From Myxococcales bacterium (GTDB taxonomy: Bacteria > Myxococcota_A > Polyangia > Polyangiales > Polyangiaceae): a stretch of 35,063 bases of DNA. The stretch is from contig JANXVA010000461.1 in NCBI GenBank assembly GCA_025351875.1, positions 1 through 35,063 on the forward strand, in the 5' to 3' direction. The position numbers were made by a program, and so were the translations under genes. How positions within the stretch are numbered: position 1 is the first letter of the stretch; every line of letters starts with the position of its first letter. Shown here in pieces: positions 1-7,913 of the stretch. The notes under the pieces are model-generated. The model was not told the DNA's origin and searched no databases. It saw only the letters and a list, made by a program, of their open reading frames with translations.

Positions 1-144
1 TACCCCGCGGCCGACCTGCCGCGCCTTGCGATGCAGAATGGCGCCACCTCGGTCGAAATCAACCTCGAGGACACGCCGGTGAGCCCGCTCTACCAGCACC
101 GGTTGCGTGGCAAGGCATCCGAGATGCTCGCCTCGATGCGGTAA
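1..144 (+). CDS. NAD-dependent deacylase (sirtuin family), C-terminal fragment
   Basis: Only the last 47 codons are in the window; the gene enters from the left and stops at TAA 142-144. The visible tail, about NGATSVEINLEDTPVSPL followed by a helix ending in GKASEMLASMR, resembles the end of SIR2-type deacylases. There the segment VEIN-x-E-x-TP closes the Rossmann fold next to the NAD site and is followed by a short final helix. Sirtuins remove acetyl or acyl groups from lysines using NAD. The catalytic histidine and zinc cysteines lie outside the window, so activity cannot be judged. The neighbour on the right is on the opposite strand and converges on this stop, leaving only 17 bp between the two genes. 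Confidence 0.7.
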   Translation, partial: YPAADLPRLAMQNGATSVEINLEDTPVSPLYQHRLRGKASEMLASMR

Positions 145-161
145 CGGAAGCGGTGACGGAA

Positions 162-1376
162 CTAGAGGTGCGTTCCGTACGCGCCGCCCCAGCCGTCCAC
201 GAAGATCCCGTCGAGGCGCACCGGCAGCTTCCCGCCGTCGATGATCACGCCAACGTTGCGGCTCTTCGTGAAGTAGTCGCCCTCCCAGTTGCTCGTGCCC
301 ACCCACGCGCGCGCGCCGTCGACGACCATGTATTTTGCATGCGCGACGCGGGCGAACGGGATCTCGCCGCCTGACCAGCGCGGAATCACGATGACGCGCA
401 CCTCGACGTTCGGCTCCTTCGCGAGATCCTCGAGGACGCTCCGCGAGTCGCTGCCCGGCTTGCTCGCCCACTCCGAGACGAGGAGACGTACGTGCACGCC
501 GCGCGCCGCGGCTCGGCGAAGCGCGTCGTCGAGGGTAGGGAAGGGGCTCCCGTCACGCTCCTTCGTCTTGTAGGTGAGGACCTGCACGTCGACGGTCCGC
601 GTCGCGCCGTCGAGCATCGCGACGAGCTTCGGAAGCTCCCACCGTGATTCGTCGGGGAGCCACCCCTTCGGGCTCGCCGTGAGCGTGACGTGCTCGCCGG
701 TCTTCGTGCGCGTCTCGCCGAGGTCGGTGCCGTGCACGCGCGCAGCGGCATCGGCGCCGGCGGCGAGCTCCCAGTCGGTGTCGAGGATGTCGAGGAGCGC
801 GCCGGCAAAGGCGGGCGAGCTCACGTGCACGCCGATCTCCTGGATGTGCGTGAGCGCGCGCCAGTCGAAATTCTGGCTGCCGACGAAGGCCTCGCTCCGA
901 TCGACGACGAAGTACTTCGCATGCAGGATGCCGCCGCCGCGCTTGCCGAAGTCGATGATGCGCACCACGGCGCCGGCGCGGCGCAGGCGCTCGAGCGTGT
1001 CCGGGTACTTCGGCGCGAACACCGAGTCCGCGAGGAATCGAACGCGTACGCCTCTCGCCGCGGCGCGCTCGATCGCCACGATGACGGGCGTGAGCTTGCT
1101 CTCCGCGCGGTCGTTCGCTTCTGGCTCGCTCGCGTAGAACTCGACAAAATCGATGGTCTTCTTCGCCGCGTCGATCATCGCGACCCACTCGTCCGCCGCG
1201 TTCGCGACGTCGGCGTGGTCGAGCGTCGTCTCCACGGGCGGCGACTCGACGAGCGCGATCGCGCCCGTCTCGGCGACGATGCGCGTCGGCGGAGGAGGGG
1301 CCGGCCCGGCGTGACACGCGGGAACGACCGCAAGGGTCGCGGCCATCGCCCAGGCAGCTCGCCGCAGTCTCACCAC
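162..1376 (-). CDS. Secreted or lipid-anchored phospholipase D-superfamily protein, PLD3/PLD4-like
   Basis: I read this as a 404-aa protein with two HKD motifs: HAKYFVVD at residues 152-159 and HAKYMVVD at 346-353. Each is followed by the usual small-residue strand (VGSQNFDWR and VGTSNWEGDYF). Phospholipase D superfamily enzymes use the two histidines for phosphodiester transfer. The wording around the motifs (GSxNxDWRxLT, then GTSNWxGxYF near the end) is closer to animal PLD3/PLD4 and poxvirus K4 nuclease than to bacterial cardiolipin synthases. The chosen GTG at 1376 gives an Arg-rich, hydrophobic leader with a plausible lipobox VPAC (Cys21), so it is probably exported. Longer starts would run into the divergent dehydrogenase gene. 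GTG 1373 and ATG 1346 are alternative starts. No clear ribosome site is visible. Nuclease versus lipase activity is open. Confidence 0.88.
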   Translation of the reverse strand: MVRLRRAAWAMAATLAVVPACHAGPAPPPPTRIVAETGAIALVESPPVETTLDHADVANAADEWVAMIDAAKKTIDFVEFYASEPEANDRAESKLTPVIVAIERAAARGVRVRFLADSVFAPKYPDTLERLRRAGAVVRIIDFGKRGGGILHAKYFVVDRSEAFVGSQNFDWRALTHIQEIGVHVSSPAFAGALLDILDTDWELAAGADAAARVHGTDLGETRTKTGEHVTLTASPKGWLPDESRWELPKLVAMLDGATRTVDVQVLTYKTKERDGSPFPTLDDALRRAAARGVHVRLLVSEWASKPGSDSRSVLEDLAKEPNVEVRVIVIPRWSGGEIPFARVAHAKYMVVDGARAWVGTSNWEGDYFTKSRNVGVIIDGGKLPVRLDGIFVDGWGGAYGTHL

Positions 1377-1431
1377 GAGGCACTCTACCAGGTCGCCCGG
1401 CGACGTAGGATGGACCGATGAGCCACCGGCC

Positions 1432-2202
1432 ATGAGCGAACGCACACCCAAGACGGTCTTGATCACGGGCGCCTCGAGCGGTATCGGCCGCGCGCTGGCG
1501 ATCGAGCTCGCACGCCGCGGCGCCCACGTGATGGCCTCCGCCCGCCGCGAAGCGGAGCTGCGCGCGCTCTGCGACGAGATCACCGCGAGCGGGGGCAAGG
1601 CGAGCTTCATCGTCTGCGACGTGAGCGACCCCGACGCCGCGGCCGAGGTCGTTCGCAAATCCGAGCGCGACCTCGGCTCGCTCGACATGGTGATCTCGAA
1701 CGCCGGGCTCGGCGGCTCGACCCACGCCTCGCGCCTCGACGTCGCGAGCGTCGCGCGGATGATCGACGTGAACGTTCGCGGTGCGATCGTCCCCCTCATC
1801 GCAGCCATCCCGATCATGCTCGGCCAGAAGCACGGGCAGCTCGTCGGCGTGTCGAGCCTCGCCAACAAGCGCGCCCTCCCCACCTCCTCCGTCTACAACG
1901 CGACGAAGGCGGCGTTCAGCACGTTCCTCGAGGGCCTCCGCATGGACCTCGATCCCTCGGGCATCACGGTGACGGACGTTCAGCCTGGGTTCGTCGCGAC
2001 GGACATGACCGCGAGGAACAAGTTCAAGATGCCGCTCCTCTGGAGCGCAGAGAAGGCCGCGCGCGTCGTCTGCGACCGCCTCGAGCGCGCGCCGCGCATC
2101 ATCGCGTTCCCCCGGCCGATGGACTGGCTGACCAGCGCGACGCGCTTCATGCCCTACTGGCTGCTCTCACGGCTAGGGCGCAGGCTCGCCGGCAATCGTT
2201 GA
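1432..2202 (+). CDS. Short-chain dehydrogenase/reductase (classical SDR)
   Basis: This 256-aa protein has every hallmark of a classical SDR oxidoreductase. The cofactor loop TGASSGIG is at residues 12-19, the NAG motif (SNAGLG) follows, catalytic Ser is at 141/142, and Tyr155-x3-Lys159 (YNATK) completes the site. It interconverts an alcohol and a carbonyl using NAD(P)H; the substrate cannot be read from sequence. A basic residue right after the first strand (SARR) suggests NADP(H) preference. The C-terminal segment (PMDWLTSATRFMPYWLLSRLGRR) is hydrophobic and basic, as in SDRs that associate with membranes and act on lipids. It starts 55 bp from the divergent PLD-like gene, and its last 30 bp overlap the end of the convergent gene on the right. 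Confidence 0.95.
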   Translation: MSERTPKTVLITGASSGIGRALAIELARRGAHVMASARREAELRALCDEITASGGKASFIVCDVSDPDAAAEVVRKSERDLGSLDMVISNAGLGGSTHASRLDVASVARMIDVNVRGAIVPLIAAIPIMLGQKHGQLVGVSSLANKRALPTSSVYNATKAAFSTFLEGLRMDLDPSGITVTDVQPGFVATDMTARNKFKMPLLWSAEKAARVVCDRLERAPRIIAFPRPMDWLTSATRFMPYWLLSRLGRRLAGNR

Positions 2203-2859
2203 GGCGAACAGCCCGTCGAGGTCGGACGTCGGCGCGGCCTTCCCCTCGTTCTCGAATCGCGATCGCGAGAGGCCTGCCAGCTCGAGAGCGACGCGCGCCA
2301 TGTCGGCGTCGTCGACGCCGACGGCCTCGCGGTTCACGTTCAGCCACGAGAGGGCCACCAGATCGCACGCGAGCTCGGTCATCGCGGGCTCCTCGAACGA
2401 GCCGTGATTGTGGAAGTGCGCCCAGTCGTGCAGCCCCCAGACCAGCGCGCGCAGCGACGACGCGGCCACCCAGAAGAGGTCTCGCGGTCTCACCCGACGC
2501 TCGTAGAGGAGGTCGGTCGCGTCGTCGATCGCGTACGGCGCGAGCGCCCATTCCTCCTCGAGGCCGTAGCCTCTGGCATGAAATCGCGCCAGCTCGCGCG
2601 GCAGGAACGTCGAGTTGGCGCCTTCCTTGAAGACGAACACGAGCTCCGCGGGGTTCTGCGAGTCGATCGCGATGCTCTTGTCGAGCTGACCTGATGTCGC
2701 GGGTTGGCGCCACTCGAGCACGTCGCTCTCGCACCATCCCCATGCGTCGAACACGCGCTCGATCGCGATGCCGACGCGCGGGAGGGCGCACGGAGTGGAA
2801 GGCACCACGAGAAGAGTCGACGGTGGCAAGGGGATTGATGCAGGCGGAGGAGACGACAC
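2173..2859 (-). CDS. Conserved-looking unknown protein with a His-rich motif
   Basis: A 228-aa soluble protein that I do not recognise. No signal peptide or membrane segment is visible. The most distinctive stretch is HDWAHFHNHGSFEEPAMTE from residue 144, with four histidines (144, 148, 150, 152) and nearby acids. That spacing could bind a metal, but it is not a known protease signature to me. A hydrophobic helix (WVAASSLRALVWGL) precedes it and another acid-containing helix (ELACDLVALSWLNVN) follows. The GTG at 2859 is the longest start; no Shine-Dalgarno sequence supports it, and in-frame GTGs downstream could be used. The gene converges on the dehydrogenase with a 30-bp tail overlap and is divergent from the SspB-type gene, 57 bp away. 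Confidence 0.75.
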   Translation of the reverse strand: MSSPPPASIPLPPSTLLVVPSTPCALPRVGIAIERVFDAWGWCESDVLEWRQPATSGQLDKSIAIDSQNPAELVFVFKEGANSTFLPRELARFHARGYGLEEEWALAPYAIDDATDLLYERRVRPRDLFWVAASSLRALVWGLHDWAHFHNHGSFEEPAMTELACDLVALSWLNVNREAVGVDDADMARVALELAGLSRSRFENEGKAAPTSDLDGLFASTIAGEPAP

Positions 2860-2900
2860 GTTCGCGACGGCGACACTGGCAGATGTCGAAAAGGCGCGCT

Positions 2901-2910
2901 AGAAGAGGAG
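2901..2910 (+). promoter_or_regulatory. Ribosome binding site that supports a TTG start
   Basis: AGAAGAGGAG lies 6 nt before TTG 2917. It is one of the better Shine-Dalgarno matches in the window and fixes the unusual TTG as the start of the SspB-type gene. Confidence 0.7.
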
Positions 2911-2916
2911 TGGCCT

Positions 2917-3753
2917 TTGACTCAACTCTTGCCGCCGAAGAAAGAGGTCGCGCTCGCTCTCCTCGAGAGGTCGAACGTCGACGTGTACCTCGACCCTCGA
3001 GCGAAGGGTGTCGTCGTGCCGCCGCAGTTCCGCAAGGAGCCGCGCCTCATCCTCAAGATCGGGCTCAACATGCCGGTCCCGATCCCGGACCTGCGCGTCG
3101 ATGACGACAGCATGAGCTGCACGCTCTCGTTCAACCGCACCCCGTTCTACTGCGTCGTCCCGTGGAGCAGCGTCTTCGCGATGGTCGGTGAGGATGGTCG
3201 CGGGATGGTCTGGCCGGACGACGTTCCGCAGGAGCTCGCCGTGAAGGTGGTCGAGCCCAGCGAGGGCGAGGCGGCTCCCGCGTCACGTGGCGTTGCCTCT
3301 GTCCCGCCCAGCACGACCGGCACCGCGGCCGCTTCGACTGGTAAGGGTCGCGGCCGAGCGGCGCGCGAGCGCCCGACCGACGACGTCGCCGAGCGCCCCG
3401 CCAGCGAACGAAAGGGCGGAGCCGGCAAGGGGAAGCGGAAGAAGAAGGAGGAGGGAGCCCCGAGCGCCCGCCCCGTCCTCGTCGCGGTCCCCTCGCTCAA
3501 TTCTCCTTCTTCGTCTCCCGCGCCCGACGCGGCCGCGAAGGTGGGCGGAGAGACGGCCGCTCCGAGCGAGCGACCGCGCGAGATTCGCCAGCCTCCGGGC
3601 TCTCCGCGGAGACCTGCCCCGCCCCCGCGAGACGGCGTCTCGGCGCTGCCTCGCCGGCCACGTCAGCCTCCCCAGCCTCCCCAGCCCCCCCCGGGCGACG
3701 GTCAGGCCCGCCCGAAGCGTGAGCTCCCGCCGTACTTGCGCGTCGTCAAGTAG
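2917..3753 (+). CDS. sspB: SspB-family ClpXP adaptor (specificity-enhancing factor) with long disordered linker
   Basis: Residues 1-115 match the SspB fold: a helix with LLPPKKEVALALLE, then VYLDPRAKGVVVPP, a strand LILKIGLNM, and TPFYCVVPWSSVFAMVGEDG. SspB binds tagged substrates, such as SsrA-labelled proteins from stalled ribosomes, and hands them to the ClpXP protease. The protein is 278 aa, against 165 in E. coli. The extra length is a Pro/Arg/Ser/Lys-rich linker (about 116-270), which ends in PPYLRVVK. The same LRVVK ends E. coli SspB, where this XB peptide docks on the ClpX zinc domain. Start: TTG 2917 with AGAAGAGGAG ending 6 nt upstream; no ATG fits the conserved N-terminus. The gene is convergent with the next lipoprotein gene, 9 bp away. 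Confidence 0.92.
   Translation: MTQLLPPKKEVALALLERSNVDVYLDPRAKGVVVPPQFRKEPRLILKIGLNMPVPIPDLRVDDDSMSCTLSFNRTPFYCVVPWSSVFAMVGEDGRGMVWPDDVPQELAVKVVEPSEGEAAPASRGVASVPPSTTGTAAASTGKGRGRAARERPTDDVAERPASERKGGAGKGKRKKKEEGAPSARPVLVAVPSLNSPSSSPAPDAAAKVGGETAAPSERPREIRQPPGSPRRPAPPPRDGVSALPRRPRQPPQPPQPPPGDGQARPKRELPPYLRVVK
3664..3690 (+). repeat. Three tandem 9-bp units in the SspB linker
   Basis: Two exact copies of CAGCCTCCC are followed by a C-rich third copy, encoding PPQPPQPPQPP-type sequence within the disordered linker of the SspB-like protein. Unit length is a multiple of three, so copy-number change would keep the reading frame. Confidence 0.7.
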
Positions 3754-3762
3754 CGCCGGCTG

Positions 3763-4809
3763 CTACTTCACGAACTTGCAGCCGTGAGCCAGCGCGTCGT
3801 CCGCGCGTTCACGGATCCGCAGTGACTCGCCGCTGACCCACCCGCCGCGCATGGCCCTGCACGTGAGCTTGAGATCGGTGAGCTCACCGCCGTACGGCTC
3901 GATTGCTTGCATGATGCAACCCCGTGCGCGCGGCGCCTTCTCGAGGAGGTCGGCGATGATCGGGTCGAGCGCGGTCCCGCATCGGCGCAGGGAGAGCTGG
4001 AGGGGAACGGTGAGCGCCGAGTGGGTCTCCGGCGCACGCTCGACGAGTCCCTTCGACCAGATGAGCCCGAGGCGAGCGCAGGGAAGGGGGCTCTTGGCCG
4101 TCGCCGTGATGAGCCCGGGCTCCGCGCTGAGCGCGAGCCAGTCGAGCACCACGTTCTCGGTAGAGGCCATCGTGAGCACGAAGTCGACGCACGACGCGTG
4201 GTCACGTGCCTCCGGCGGTACGGAGAGGACGAGCGACTTTGCATCGCCGCTCGCCTCGGGTAGCGCGATGCCGTCGCACATCGCGCCGCGGGTCTTCGCA
4301 TCGATGAGGCGCCGCGCGACGTGCGCGTGCGCGGCAGGTCCGATGCTCGCAAGCACGCCCGCCACGACGCTTCCGCGCCGTCCTGCGGAGAGACGCACGA
4401 CCGCCCCTTCGAGATCGGGGACGAACGGGATGAGCCGCGGATCGCGCCGAGGTAGCGCCGTCGCTGCGACATCGGAGCGTGTGGGGTCGGCGAGCGCGGT
4501 CTTGAGGAACGTGGTCCCCCACGCCGCGCCTCGCGTCACGGCTTCCCATGCCGCGATGTACGCGTTGACGTCGAGCTGCGCGCGCTTGTCGAGCGCGGCG
4601 ACTGCGGCCGGGTCCTTGTCGGCGAGACGCCCGAGAGCCGCAACGCTCTGCGCCGAGGCGTCGTCAGCCAGCCAGGCGATGTCGTGCTTCGCCTCCGCAT
4701 CGCCGACCGTCTTGGGCTTGCAGGCCGCCGAACCGAGGCCGAGAAGAGCGCCGACGACCCCGAAGAGCAGGGCTTTTCGCGCAAAGACTGCGAGAGCGGG
4801 CGTTCGCAT
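3763..4809 (-). CDS. Lipoprotein with HEAT-like helical repeats, function unknown
   Basis: A 348-aa protein that begins with a basic, hydrophobic signal peptide ending in LGSAAC, a lipobox with acylated Cys30. It is therefore predicted to be anchored in the inner or outer membrane. The mature part is alpha-helical, with short repeated helix pairs such as SVAALGRLADKDPAAVAALDKRAQ and the region around RDPRLIPFVPDLEGAVVRLSAG, as in HEAT-type scaffolds. Several cysteines occur in the C-terminal half and could form disulfides outside the cytoplasm. No catalytic motif is visible. The start ATG 4809 is set by the signal peptide. The gene is divergent from the TIGR01777 epimerase (81 bp gap) and convergent with the SspB-type gene. 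Confidence 0.82.
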   Translation of the reverse strand: MRTPALAVFARKALLFGVVGALLGLGSAACKPKTVGDAEAKHDIAWLADDASAQSVAALGRLADKDPAAVAALDKRAQLDVNAYIAAWEAVTRGAAWGTTFLKTALADPTRSDVAATALPRRDPRLIPFVPDLEGAVVRLSAGRRGSVVAGVLASIGPAAHAHVARRLIDAKTRGAMCDGIALPEASGDAKSLVLSVPPEARDHASCVDFVLTMASTENVVLDWLALSAEPGLITATAKSPLPCARLGLIWSKGLVERAPETHSALTVPLQLSLRRCGTALDPIIADLLEKAPRARGCIMQAIEPYGGELTDLKLTCRAMRGGWVSGESLRIRERADDALAHGCKFVK

Positions 4810-4890
4810 CGAAGCCCAGCTTATCGTGCTCAACGCCCAACACGCGAAAAGGTGGGACGGATCCCCTCGGTCCGGCATCCTAGGAGGGCC

Positions 4891-5850
4891 GTGAGAGTCG
4901 TAGTCAGTGGTGGAACCGGGTTCATCGGGCGTTCGCTCGTCATGGCGCTCTGCGAGCGCGGTGACGACGTCGTCGTCCTGAGCCGTGGCAAGGCCACCGC
5001 CGAAGCCCGTTGCGGCGGGCTCGGCGCCCGCCCGGCGTGCGGCCGTGGCGCCGGAAAGGTCGAGCTCGCGGTGTGGACGCCCGAGAAGGCCGGCGATTGG
5101 TCGAGGGTGGTAGACGGCGCCGATGCCATCGTTCACCTCGCGGGCGCCGGTGTGCTCGACGAGAGCTGGACGCCCGAGCGCAAGGAGATGCTCCGTTCGA
5201 GCCGGATTCGCTCGACGGAGCTCCTCGCCGAGGCGATTGCGCGCGCCGAGCAGAAGCCGCGCGTCTTCGTCAGCAGCTCCGCCGTCGGGTACTACGGCAC
5301 GGAGACGGGAGATCAGGTCCTCGAGGAGGGCAGCCCACCCGGGCACGACTTTCTAGCGCAGCTCGTCGTGGACTGGGAGAACGCCGCCGCCGCCGCCCGC
5401 GGCCTCGCCGGTGTGCGTGTCGCTCATCCGCGGATCGGGCTAGTCCTCGGCAAGGGGGGCGGGATGCTCGAGAAGATGCTGCCCGCGTTCAAGGCCTTCG
5501 TCGGCGGACCGGTCGGAACCGGTGCACAATACATGGGCTGGATCCACGTGGTAGACGTGGTCCGCGCCCTCGAGTTCGCCCTCGACTCGACCGAGCTCGC
5601 CGGGCCCTTCAACCTCACGGCGCCCGAGCCCGTCACGATGGACGCCTTCGCGCACGCCCTGGGCAACGCCATGGGTCGGCCCTCGGCGCTCCGGGTCCCG
5701 TGCTTCGCGGTAAAGCTCGCCTTCGGGACGCGCTCGGAGGCTGTCCTCAGCGGGCAGCGCGCCGTGCCGAAGGTCCTCAGCGACGCAGGATTTGCCTTCG
5801 TCTTCCCGGAGCTCGCCTCGGCCCTCGCGGACATCGTCAGCAACCCGTAG
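4891..5850 (+). CDS. TIGR01777-family NAD(P)-dependent epimerase (SDR39U1/YfcH-like)
   Basis: This 319-aa protein opens with the extended-SDR nucleotide loop GGTGFIGRS (residues 7-15). It then has the markers of the TIGR01777 family: VHLAGAGVLDESWTPERK, then SSSAVGYYG around residues 128-136 (catalytic Tyr), VVDWENAAAAA, RIGLVLGKGGGMLEKMLP, GxGxQYMGWIHVVDVVRAL, and a C-terminal helix region with FAVKLAFG and VLSGQRAVPKVL. The family binds NADP(H); its substrate is unknown, and links to cell division or sugar nucleotides are only suggested in other organisms. Start: GTG 4891 preceded by AGGAGGG at 4882-4888, slightly close but strong. It matches the family start directly before the first beta strand. 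A 20-residue Gly/Arg-rich insertion after strand 2 looks lineage-specific. Confidence 0.93.
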   Translation: MRVVVSGGTGFIGRSLVMALCERGDDVVVLSRGKATAEARCGGLGARPACGRGAGKVELAVWTPEKAGDWSRVVDGADAIVHLAGAGVLDESWTPERKEMLRSSRIRSTELLAEAIARAEQKPRVFVSSSAVGYYGTETGDQVLEEGSPPGHDFLAQLVVDWENAAAAARGLAGVRVAHPRIGLVLGKGGGMLEKMLPAFKAFVGGPVGTGAQYMGWIHVVDVVRALEFALDSTELAGPFNLTAPEPVTMDAFAHALGNAMGRPSALRVPCFAVKLAFGTRSEAVLSGQRAVPKVLSDAGFAFVFPELASALADIVSNP

Positions 5851-5906
5851 GCGCGCGAGAGCCCAGAGAATCGCGCGGCCCGATCCAGGTCGCGTAGACT
5901 CCTGCC

Positions 5907-6995
5907 GTGCACGCGTCCTTGCGTCGGCTCGTCGTGGCCCTGCTCGTCCTCACGTCGCTCGTCGCGATCGGTGCGACGGGCTTCTGGGTGCTCGGCGCTG
6001 GGCGCTGGAGCTACGACGAGTGCCTCTACATGACCGTCATCACGCTCTCGACCGTCGGGTTCGGGGAGCTGTCGCAGATGCACGAGGTGCCGGGCGCTCG
6101 CCCGCTCACGATCCTGCTCATCGTCAGCGGCGTCGGTGCTCTCGCGTATGTGCAAGGTAACCTGACCGCCCTCCTCGTCGAGGGCGTCATCGGACAAGTG
6201 CTCCGGAGGAATCGAATGCGCAAGGCCATCTCCGGTATCGAGCGGCACGTCGTCGTCGCGGGCGCGGGCTCGACTGGCAAGCACGTCATCGAGGAGCTCG
6301 TCGCGACGGGGACGCCGTTCGTCGTCATCGACCGCGATCAGGGCCACCTCGAGCGTCTCTCCGCGGACATCTGCGGCGGCAAGATGCTCTACGTGCACGG
6401 CGACGCGACGGACGACCACACGCTCGTCGCCGCCGGCATCGAGCGCGCGATGGGCGTCGTCGCGGCGCTCACGCATGACAAGGACAACCTCTTCGTCACG
6501 CTCAGCGCGCGCAGCCTCAACGCCAGCGCCCGCATCGTGAGCAAGATCGTCGAGGACCGCGCCGACGCCAAGATGCTCAAGGCGGGAGCTACCTCCGTCG
6601 TCAACCCGGCCATGATCGGCGGGCGTCGCATGGCGAGCGAGCTCGTGCGGCCGGAGGTCAACGAGTTCCTCGACCAGATGCTGCGCGACAAGACGAAGAA
6701 CCTCCGCATCGAAGAGGCGATCGTTCCGGAGAATTCGAGCTACGTCGGCGTGTCGCTCAAGGACAGCCCGATCCGTCGCGAGACGAAGCTCCTCGTCATC
6801 GCGGTGCGCCACAAGGATCGCACGTTCATTTACAACCCCGACCCCGAGCACATACTCGACGGGGGCACGACTCTCATCGTCATGGGCGATGCCGAGAGCG
6901 TGTCGAAGCTACGGAAGATCCTCGACGACAGCGCGATCTCGCACGAGCCGGCGGCCCGCGTGGAGCCGCCGAGCAAGTCGAACCCCCAGCCCTAA
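5907..6995 (+). CDS. Two-TM potassium channel with cytoplasmic RCK (TrkA-N/TrkA-C) domains
   Basis: A 362-aa membrane protein. TM1 covers about residues 8-30, then a pore helix and selectivity filter TVGFGE (49-54), then TM2 (about 66-88). The cytoplasmic part begins with a Rossmann domain (VVVAGAGSTGKHVIEEL, then FVVIDRD and YVHGDATDD), which is TrkA-N/RCK_N. It ends in a TrkA-C domain (about 270-345). This is the MthK/Kch-type layout: four subunits form a K+ pore gated by ligand binding to the RCK ring. The filter has Phe in place of the usual Tyr and Glu in place of Asp, both seen in some real channels. The GTG 5907 start puts TM1 immediately at the N-terminus; no ribosome site is obvious. 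The C-terminal 15 residues are Pro/Ser-rich. Confidence 0.94.
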   Translation: MHASLRRLVVALLVLTSLVAIGATGFWVLGAGRWSYDECLYMTVITLSTVGFGELSQMHEVPGARPLTILLIVSGVGALAYVQGNLTALLVEGVIGQVLRRNRMRKAISGIERHVVVAGAGSTGKHVIEELVATGTPFVVIDRDQGHLERLSADICGGKMLYVHGDATDDHTLVAAGIERAMGVVAALTHDKDNLFVTLSARSLNASARIVSKIVEDRADAKMLKAGATSVVNPAMIGGRRMASELVRPEVNEFLDQMLRDKTKNLRIEEAIVPENSSYVGVSLKDSPIRRETKLLVIAVRHKDRTFIYNPDPEHILDGGTTLIVMGDAESVSKLRKILDDSAISHEPAARVEPPSKSNPQP

Positions 6996-7005
6996 ATCTC
7001 CGAGG

Positions 7006-7764
7006 TCACGGCGCTGCTGCGTCGATGCCGCCGTCGATGGCGCTCGAGCAGCTGAGGCCGATCGAAGCGTAGAGGCTGCACGCATCGAGGAGCATGCTCT
7101 CCTCGGGGCAGGCGGCGACGTAGGCGTCCGTGATCGCCTTGCACGCGCCGGACTGCACCTTCATCTTGCAGGTCTTCACCTCCGCGTCGGTCGCGCAGTC
7201 GGGCATCTTGCACGCGGCACGAAGGCAGAACTCGAACTGCGAGCGCGTCCGGCCGCACGTCTCGTTCTTCATGCGCGCGAAGCAGGAGGCCGTGCGGTTG
7301 TCGATGGCGCCGGTGCCCGTCTCGACGAACACGCTCCAGTTCGGCGTGAGCCCGGCGTCGCCGTTGAGGGGCGAGAACACGCAGGCGCTGCACGTCGTGC
7401 CGATCGCGGTCTTGATTTCGGAGTACTTCACGGTGCCGGTCGTCGACGCCTTGAACGCGGCCTTGAGGGCGTCGACGTTCTCCTGCGTGCACGCGGTTCC
7501 CTGGACGGCCGGCGGGGGCTCCCACTTGGTGAGGCTGGCAGCAACGATGGGCGTCGTGGGCGGACAGACCGCGGGGCCGGCCTCCGGCACCTCCTCGGGC
7601 GCGGCCTCGATGGGCGCCTTCTTCACGTCGACGCTCGCGTCCGTGCCGCCCTCCTCGCTCGCCGTGGCCTCGGTCGTGTCGGAGGAACAGCCCGGCATCG
7701 CCGTCGCGGCGAGCAGTCCCGCGAGCCCCGAAAGGCTCAGCATCACGAACAACCTGGTCTTCAT
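7006..7764 (-). CDS. Cysteine-rich lipoprotein, function unknown
   Basis: A 252-aa exported protein. The signal peptide ends in AMPGC (acylated Cys26). An acidic, low-complexity spacer (about 27-65) follows, as often seen tethering surface lipoproteins. The mature domain contains 14 cysteines, many in helix-forming contexts such as TCSACVF, EFCLRAACK, DCATD, KTCKM and DACSL. An even number outside the cytoplasm suggests disulfide pairing. I recognise no enzyme motif. The start ATG 7764 is supported by AGGGGAG a few bases upstream. The gene converges on the potassium channel with a 10-bp gap. The larger upstream gene on the same strand ends 149 bp away, so co-transcription is possible. Confidence 0.85.
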   Translation of the reverse strand: MKTRLFVMLSLSGLAGLLAATAMPGCSSDTTEATASEEGGTDASVDVKKAPIEAAPEEVPEAGPAVCPPTTPIVAASLTKWEPPPAVQGTACTQENVDALKAAFKASTTGTVKYSEIKTAIGTTCSACVFSPLNGDAGLTPNWSVFVETGTGAIDNRTASCFARMKNETCGRTRSQFEFCLRAACKMPDCATDAEVKTCKMKVQSGACKAITDAYVAACPEESMLLDACSLYASIGLSCSSAIDGGIDAAAP

Positions 7765-7913
7765 CGACTCCCCTGATCTTTCCGCCCCCGCGACTCGCAG
7801 AAAGCGAGGCGGCCATACCATGGCGGCACTTCTGGGCGCTAGCGGAGCTTCGCGGCGCGGATCTCGGGCGACTCGACGACCCCGCGACGACGTTGCTCCA
7901 CGTCCTTCCGTGC

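Noticed and set aside
1377..1883. N-terminal extension of the PLD-like frame into the dehydrogenase gene
   Set aside because: The extension overlaps a clear SDR gene and would bury the signal peptide, so the start was placed at 1376.
4810..5346. N-terminal extension of the lipoprotein frame at 3763-4809
   Set aside because: It runs antisense through the TIGR01777 epimerase, and the signal peptide with lipobox starts at 4809.
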